A DNA stretch of 64,000 nt from assembly GCF_030247195.1 (NCBI RefSeq), contig NC_080672.1:63270549-63334548 (forward strand), read 5' to 3'. Below the pieces are notes generated by a model, which was not told where the DNA came from, did no database searches, and was given only the letters and a program-made list of their open reading frames with translations. Positions 58,100 to 64,000 of this stretch are shown here, one piece after another. Position 1 is the first letter of the stretch. Each line of letters starts with the position of its first letter. Both the position numbers and the translations under genes were made by a program. This DNA is from Topomyia yanbarensis. Its lineage: Eukaryota; Arthropoda; Insecta; Diptera; Culicidae.

Positions 58100-59600
58100 A
58101 ATAATGAATTTTTGAGAACGCAATCGGCCCACACCTGATTCGATTCCTAGTCCCACCAAGAGTACTTGCATCAAATTTGAAGCAAATCGGACAAGTCTAG
58201 CTAATGGACGTGCCTGAAGTTTGTATGGGATTTTTCGACAATTTACTTGGAGAAAACCTACTAACTCGCATTTTTGTCCCTAGGTGGCACTGCATGTATC
58301 GTATTATCACTATAAGTGAAAATAAGAAAGATTATTTAATTGTCTACAACTTTGTCGAAGACTGCTAATGAATCCGGCTTTGCTAAAAGAAGTTATTAAA
58401 CTTTTAACGAAGTGATGTCTGAGTCAGTTTTGCATGGGGCCTAGCAGGTTGTGCATCAGTACTCGAGTCCCGCGAACTATATATTTTTGTGAAATAATGG
58501 TTAGATTTTGCCGAATAGTATGTTTACAAGAATTATAATAAATAATACGAGTTATGTTTTGGTTAGAAAATTTTAGTTCCACCTGTGACCGCATAGAGGG
58601 CGCCAATACTAACTTTTCATAGAAGAGAGATAGAGTATCAAAATGTTCAGAAGAAATACTGCAAAATGCCTGTTCTATAACTTTGTAGAAGACACCAAAT
58701 TTCTATCTCTCTCCGTTGAAAAGTTAGTGTTGGCGCCCTCTATGCGGTAACAGGTGGAACTAAAATTTTCTAATCAAAGCATGACTCGTACTATTTACTA
58801 TAATTCTTCTGAACATATCATAGAGCTAAATCTTATGATTATTTCACAAAAATGTTTAGTTCGCGCGAATCGAGTACTGATACACAATCATGCACTGCTA
58901 CACGCAGAAAAAAGATTTGTAGGTTCAATAAAATTATGCATTAAATTCAATAAATTAAATTATTGGTCGGGAGACAATAAAATTATTTATTGAATTCAAT
59001 AAAATTTATTTATTGTTTCAATAAAACAAAATTATCGTTCCGGTTTTCAATAATTATTTTATTGAAATTAAAAGAAAATTATTGATACTAAAAATGTATT
59101 TATTGAAAGCAAAAATTTGTTGTTGTTCTAATAAAAATATATTTTCAAATCAATAAGTTTGTTTGTTAAAGTGATAAACAATTAATGATTGGATTCAATA
59201 ACACATATTTTTGGTTTAAATATGCTAATTTTTTCTGCGTGTAGGCCCCATGCAAAACTGACTCAAACATCACTTCACTAAAAGTTTAATAACTTCTTTT
59301 AACAAAACCGAATTCACTAGCAGTCTTCGGCAAAGTTGTAGACAATTAAATTATCTTTCTTAATTTTACTTACAGTGATAATACGATACATACAATGCTA
59401 CCTAGCGGCAAAAATGCGAGTTAGTGGGTTTTCTCCATGTAAATTGTCGAAAAATCCCATACAAACTTCAGGCGCGTTGTTCCGGTAGCTAGACTTGTCC
59501 GATTTGCTTCAAATTTGGTGCAAGTACTCCTGGTGGGACTAGGAATCTAATCAGGGGTGGGCCGATAGGGGTCATTTTTTTCCTGTCAGTCTACTGTGCA
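58100..59600. repeat. Large palindrome (about 1.5 kb) carrying a MITE
   Basis: About 58100-58625 and 58700-59600 (excluding 58901-59241) are inverted copies around a short centre near 58665. Phrases such as GTAGACAATTAAAT and TGGGACTAGGAATC recur in both arms. The outer ends carry CAGTCTA(G/C)TG. No coding sequence is seen. Confidence 0.8.
58901..59241. mobile_element. TA-flanked MITE CACGCAGAAAA, 341 bp
   Basis: The ends CACGCAGAAAAAAGAT and TTTTTTCTGCGTG are flanked by TA. The interior is AT-rich (AATAAAATT/AATTTTATT). The empty site (TGCTAGGCCCCATG) is visible in the opposite arm of the palindrome at about 58436-58449. Confidence 0.9.
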
Positions 59601-59602
59601 CG

Positions 59603-59757
59603 CTGACAAAGTCGACATAAATTTGACTTTGACTGTGAGCCGTGTTTACCAACACTGCCATTTAGCTGTGAAGCAATGTTGGTAAACACGGCTCACAGTA
59701 AAAGTCAATTAATGTCGACTTGCTAGTCGACTTCGTCAGCGTGAACAGCCTAATACA
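59603..59757. repeat. Foldback hairpin, about 150 bp
   Basis: CTGTGCACGCTGACAAAGTC ... GTTTACCAACA pairs with TGTTGGTAAAC ... GACTTCGTCAGCGTGAACAG with a short loop. The right end reads CAGCCTAATA, the inverse of TATTAGGCTG at 57462, so it may be one end of a wider TA-flanked structure. Confidence 0.75.
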
Positions 59758-59810
59758 CAAAAGTTTCAAAAGAACTACAAAGCTCCCACTTTTTCCAATA
59801 GCATTACAGC

Positions 59811-60101
59811 CTAGGGGCAGATCACTCTAGAAATGTATAACATTTGCATCAAATTATAAAAAATGCAATTAAATTCAATTGTTGCATCAACTTTGCACTC
59901 CCTCACAGAAAAGTTTATTTGACAAACGTCCTACGCTGATTCACTTTGTTCGACGTTTTGTTGAACGTAGGGCAAATTTTTTGTAGGGTTTTGACGTCAT
60001 ACACGCAACGCAAACTACATTATGAATTTCTATTTTGATGGAAAGAAATACATTTAATTTAGCTGATTTTTAAAAATACATCACAAGTGATCTGCCCCTA
60101 G
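59811..60101. mobile_element. hAT-like MITE family G, copy 2 (291 bp)
   Basis: CTAGGGGCAGATCACT ... AGTGATCTGCCCCTAG. The target duplication ATTACAGC lies at 59803-59810 on the left and is split on the right by a family D insertion (A at 60102, completed at 60514-60521). Confidence 0.9.
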
Positions 60102-60102
60102 A

Positions 60103-60507
60103 CACAGAGAACAGACATCCATGATCGAACAAAAATATTTAAAAAACATGTGTAAATATTTGAATTAATATACGATAAACACTAGCGCCACCACACCAAC
60201 CTATCCCAACTATCCATCAAATCCATTCCGGAACCGATTCGAAATCCTGAATGGATTCAGTATGGAATCTTGCTCAAAGAAAACAACCGATTCCGACTCT
60301 ATCGATTGATGCATTTGAGCTGGAATTCATGCTGGAAGTCCGAACCGGTTCCGGACTACTTTGACTGGGTAGAGGAATAACCGCTGTCAATTCAGTCGAA
60401 CTCAGCCACAAAAAACATGACGACAGTAGCGCTGGTTTGGATATCCCAACTAGCTTCGAAACCGTTAGAGATTTTACACAAGTTGAATGCTGTGTCTGTT
60501 CTCTGTG
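60103..60507. mobile_element. Family D element, 405 bp
   Basis: CACAGAGAACAGACATCCAT ... GTCTGTTCTCTGTG, flanked by CCCTAGA on both sides (60096-60102, 60508-60514). It inserted at the very end of MITE G. Confidence 0.95.
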
Positions 60508-60709
60508 CCCTAGATTACAGCCAATTAGAAACAGTCGGATTTGATATAACTATTTCAAGTAACTTACTAGAATATTATAGTTACTATCTTAGTTTTTAGC
60601 TTGGCTTAAAACTACGTGTGCGTGTAGAATTATTAATGCATTCACAACAGCTCATCACCGGCTAAAACGCCCCACCCATTGTTGTGGGGCATACTCACCG
60701 ATTGCTATA

Positions 60710-61347
60710 CACGCTCATTCATAAAAACTCAAATTTGAGTGGCCAGCCACTCAATTTCATAAAAAGTGCACGTAGTCAAAAATGAGTTTGCCTCGTTTAC
60801 TCAGTTTTGAGTTTGGGATGCTAATGTCAAATTTGAGTAGATTTTACGCAAAAAGCAAATACGGAAAATAATGATTCCGTATTTTTTATATAACAACAAA
60901 GAATCTCACCGGCACTTCACATATCATTTACCTGAACCTCCAGGCGTTAGCAATGCCTGGAAATATAATCCTTAAAGGTTTCTCTGGACGTATTCCATGT
61001 CTATCAGCGCCTCATAGTAATGGCAGAAACTACAAAAATACGAATGGATGTTTGATTTGAATATCAACAAACCTCAGAGAAACTTACCTTTTTGTGAATG
61101 ATCCAAGTCGGCTCTACAACTACAGGATTTGCGGCTTGATCTTTCATAAAACTTTTAGTCAACGACAAAGTTCGTTCATTTTCTTTTGAAGTTAACTATT
61201 TTTTTCATTCGAAATATTGAAAATTGAATGGTTACTCACCAGTTGAGTTCAATCTACTCAAATAAAAACTCATTTTTTGACACATTGCTTCTATTTTTGA
61301 AATTGAGTGCTCTGAACTCAAATTTTGAGTGGTGTTGTATGAGCGTG
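60710..61347. mobile_element. TA-flanked MITE CACGCTCATTCATA, 638 bp
   Basis: The ends CACGCTCATTCATAAAAACT and GTTGTATGAGCGTG are flanked by TA. ACTCAAATTTGAGT palindromes lie just inside each end. No coding sequence. Confidence 0.85.
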
Positions 61348-61740
61348 TAATACCATCCTCTTGTCGTGGAGCATATTAGACAATCCATGAGACGTTTTTG
61401 ATCAGCTGACTATTTCTTGTTTACTTATTCTGACGTTACTCCGATGGGTGCGACGTCCGACAATATCGTTGATTCGATCCAACATCAAACGAATCGGACT
61501 AACAAAGTTGTTTGTCGGACGAGTTTTTCTGTTCGCAGGAGTAGACTTGTTGACAGAACCCACCGCTGAATTGTCAAACAAACGTCTAATGGATTGCCTA
61601 ATTATACTTTAACCGGGAGCATTTTACCCAACAAATTAGAGTAGTTGGTGCGGAGATCATAGTGTCGAATGGTGTAATATAGCTATTTTTGCTTAAGGGG
61701 TGGGGGGGGGGGGCGTATAAGACCTATTTACCCTACTGAG
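61348..61740. other. No gene recognised
   Basis: Short unique stretch with a poly-G run near 61700. Confidence 0.35.
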
Positions 61741-63130
61741 ATTTGGAGTTCCGGCCTGGGCTGTTGCGTTAGCCCAGAGCGGAATCGGACGAAGCTGACG
61801 AACACGATATCGTCGGAGGTGGTATGCGTCTTTGCCAGGATAATCCCCATCTGCATCACTCTAGTTGAGGATGTGGAACGCTACCAGGAAACTTGTCAGA
61901 GCGCACTCATTGACTAAGTGGCAGCAAGATCAGAAAGAAAGAGGATGGACATTCCGACTTACGCCAAAATGTCTCGGCGTGTTCGAACATGGATGCTTCT
62001 GGAAGTACCAGCATCGGTTTAGACATGCTTCGTTACCTCTTTACCCGTAGTATGAAAATTTCTCGTCACGGTATTTGAAGTATACCCCACACCGGGTTTC
62101 TTTTAAAAAACACAGGGTCCGAAATCACGTTACCCGAAATGCAAACTAGTCTTTGATCTCCACGAGGTTTGTTTCAATTCGGTCCACCAACAGATAATTC
62201 CGCCTGAAGTGTACACGTGCCCTTTAAAATGAGTAAGATACTACCAGTCTTGAGCATGATTTCATTAGAATTTTTAACCGAAACCCGGAATTATGGCATC
62301 CAAAATTTCCTTCTATCGAAGTGCAAATAGTGGAGTTCCTGAATACAAAATATTTACGTGTCCAGTCGGTTAGAAATTGCGACACCGAGTTTCACGGGTT
62401 TGTTTTGGGTAGAACAATCCAAATACTTCTGCCACTATGTAACCGCCGTCGCACTTAACACTACGGACTGAACTGAAGCGAGAGCGACTCGAGGTCCGAT
62501 GACTTTTGAAGGATTCCCTGCGGGTCCGAAGAATACCATCCACCAATTCGACCTACTAGACTGAGGCGCTAATTTGCTTCGCTGATCTCCCGTTTGCCCG
62601 AAAGTTGCAAGTTTTGCTCTTCTCTCCCGGTCACCATCTACGCCTTCTCTCCCTGTCCTTGATACAACTGCTTCTACACTGATTTTGGAAATTAGCCCCC
62701 CTCTGAATATCTTGACAAAGCATAAGTCTCCGATAAAAAAACAAATTTGTATTCCGTATTCCTAGTTTTAAGATAGTTGTAATTTTTACTCTTTGTTAAA
62801 ACTATTGTCCCCCATATTGTAAATAGAATTGTATCCCTAGTTTTAAAACATCTGTGAAATTTCTCATAAATATTTGTTCCCCCTTTTGCGTACCAAACTA
62901 TATTGTTAGTTTTAAGATAACTGTAAAATATTTTGCAAAAAACTATTACTATTGAATTCCTTGTTTTGAAATTTTTCATAAAAAAAATCTTTTGCCCCCG
63001 CTCTTGTATATAGAATATTATTTCTAGTCTTAAGATAGTAAAAGATGTAAAATTTTTCTCTTCCATAAAAAAAATTGCAACATTGTAACTTCCTAGTTTT
63101 AAGATATCCGCATTTGTTTTTTTAACGGGC
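61741..63130 (+). pseudogene. LOA/R1-like LINE: ORF2 C-terminus and 3' UTR
   Basis: At 61.8 kb one frame reads VVCVFARIIPICITLVEDVERY, the last helix of the reverse transcriptase/RNase H region. A shifted frame gives ATRKLVRAHSLTKWQQ, GWTFRLTPK and HGCFWKY.HRFRHAS, the C-terminal zone of R1/LOA-type ORF2 proteins with its Cys/His-containing end. From about 62.75 kb the sequence is the CTAGTTTTAAGATA-type degenerate repeat also seen at 660-935. The open - strand frame of 212 codons over the UTR is antisense and not a gene. Confidence 0.7.
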
Positions 63131-64000
63131 TGATAGGACTGCAGCTTATAGCTTGAGGGATCTCGGTCCGTCCCGCGAGACAAAATTTGCAAAATCGGAA
63201 GGATTAGCGACTGTCCGCCAATTAAACACCGGTCCTCGGGAGGAGGACTAAATTTTGCACCTGTTTGTCTCGAAGTGTGTAACGTCAAGTTCTCTATTTT
63301 GTCTGGTCCAATGTATCCTGCTCCTAACAACGCGTGCTAAGTCGTCAGTGATGCAATTAAAACTTCGCATTGATTCCGCTTCTATTTTCTTCCTGATCTC
63401 CTCATGGGTCCCCTAGGTCAGAAGCGGATCAATCGACTGTTAAGTAAATTAGAGATCGCAGTCAGCCGTGATGTCCGCGAATTTCATACATACATACAAA
63501 CTATTTGGCGCAAGTTCAGAGCATGTAACGTCGTGTCATCTAGTCTGTCATCCTATAGAAAATCATCCAACCACCGCCTTGGGGTCAACGTCATATTGGC
63601 AAATTTCGCATTGAATCCGCTTCTGTCTCTTCCTAATCTCCTTTTTGTCTCCTAGGTCCGAAGCAGATCAATCGACTATTAATTGAAACGGTAAACATAC
63701 TAGCAGTATTAGTCCTTACTCGCGAATACTTTTCCTTCAACTGTGCTGTTTCTTCTCTTTCTTATAACTCGATTATCCCTGTTCTAGTCAATATACATAT
63801 TCATTACATTATGATCCAGGCAAACTCTTAATGTTTCTATTATTATTATCCTGAGTAGCTATCCTGCCAATAAAGGCGTAAGAAATATTTATCCACTATT
63901 AACCATAAAGTTAACTCGAACCGAATGTCCGCCTGGTTCGACTCGAATAGACCACACCGACCCGAAAGGGTTGCTTATCATTTCTGAGAGCCGGTGTGCT
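63131..64000 (+). other. LINE-associated 3' sequence with an 85-bp duplication
   Basis: About 63362-63450 (TTCGCATTGATTCCGCTTCT ... CCTAGGTCAGAAGCGGATCA) and 63605-63690 are roughly 80 percent alike in direct orientation. The segment CTATCCTGCCAATAAAGGCG near 63860 has the look of a LINE 3' end, but no tail is seen before the window closes. Confidence 0.4.

Noticed and set aside
62692..63330. 212-codon open frame on the - strand
   Set aside because: It runs antisense to the LINE 3' UTR repeat (CTAGTTTTAAGATA units), has no recognisable domain, and is open mainly because of low-complexity AT sequence.
1..64000. Endogenous viral insertions or a bacterial operon-like system
   Set aside because: I looked for polymerase, nucleoprotein, capsid or operon-like gene order and saw none; the reverse transcriptase pieces are all non-LTR type.

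Overview
The window reads as repeat-rich nuclear DNA of a dipteran insect, most likely a culicine mosquito (Aedes or a relative). The evidence is AT-rich, gene-poor sequence, a DD37E mariner transposase of the type known from mosquitoes, CR1/jockey-like and LOA/R1-like LINE fragments, tRNA-derived SINEs, very many MITEs and foldback elements, and two Cys-Gly-Pro sperm-tail type genes. The species is an inference; no database was searched. Almost all open reading frames are chance readings of repeats.

Only two intact genes are supported, both on the + strand: Cys-Gly-Pro repeat proteins of the Drosophila Mst84D/Mst87F type at 14696-15088 (130 aa) and 43836-44039 (67 aa). They share a plausible layout: a CAAAATTTG(N)AGTTA element in the leader, a predicted GT donor 103-104 nt downstream of it, a short leader intron (54 and 61 nt), 14-16 nt of leader exon 2, then the ATG. 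The shared element contains the CAAAATTT core of the Drosophila Mst translational control element. A broken fragment of a host gene, the double-PHD region of BRPF/Br140, lies at about 12524-12925 next to a LINE fragment.

Layout. 1-9.4 kb: LINE 3' UTR debris, a pogo/mariner-type TA element carrying two MITEs, a DD37E transposase remnant, and a 5.7 kb foldback with a 2.2 kb hAT-like foldback inside one arm. 10-12.2 kb: a second, intact copy of the TA element and a 3-bp-TSD element. 12.2-16.1 kb: LINE piece, BRPF pseudogene, first sperm gene. 16.5-23.6 kb: a TIR element filled with tandem arrays (95 bp, and 63+86=149 bp), split by a 5.4 kb TA element that itself holds a retroposed 1.8 kb unit. 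24.2-36.5 kb: LINE remnants, one split by a 496 bp SINE. 34.8-35.3 kb: low-complexity array and palindrome. 36.7-43.5 kb: foldback MITEs, a pogo-like element, a TIR-bounded 33-bp array. 47-57 kb: a dense nest of small foldback families. 57-61.4 kb: large inverted repeats and MITEs. 61.7-64 kb: LINE 3' end.

The most unusual content is the set of small foldback families (called A, B, C, E here) that all begin CCC and end GGG, duplicate only 2 bp of variable target sequence and repeatedly insert into one another; A, B, E and the core of a separate family D (7-bp target duplication) share the motif CAACCG(A/T)TTC, which forms a hairpin apex in A and B. Exact target duplications and restored empty sites allow many of these insertions to be ordered in time.
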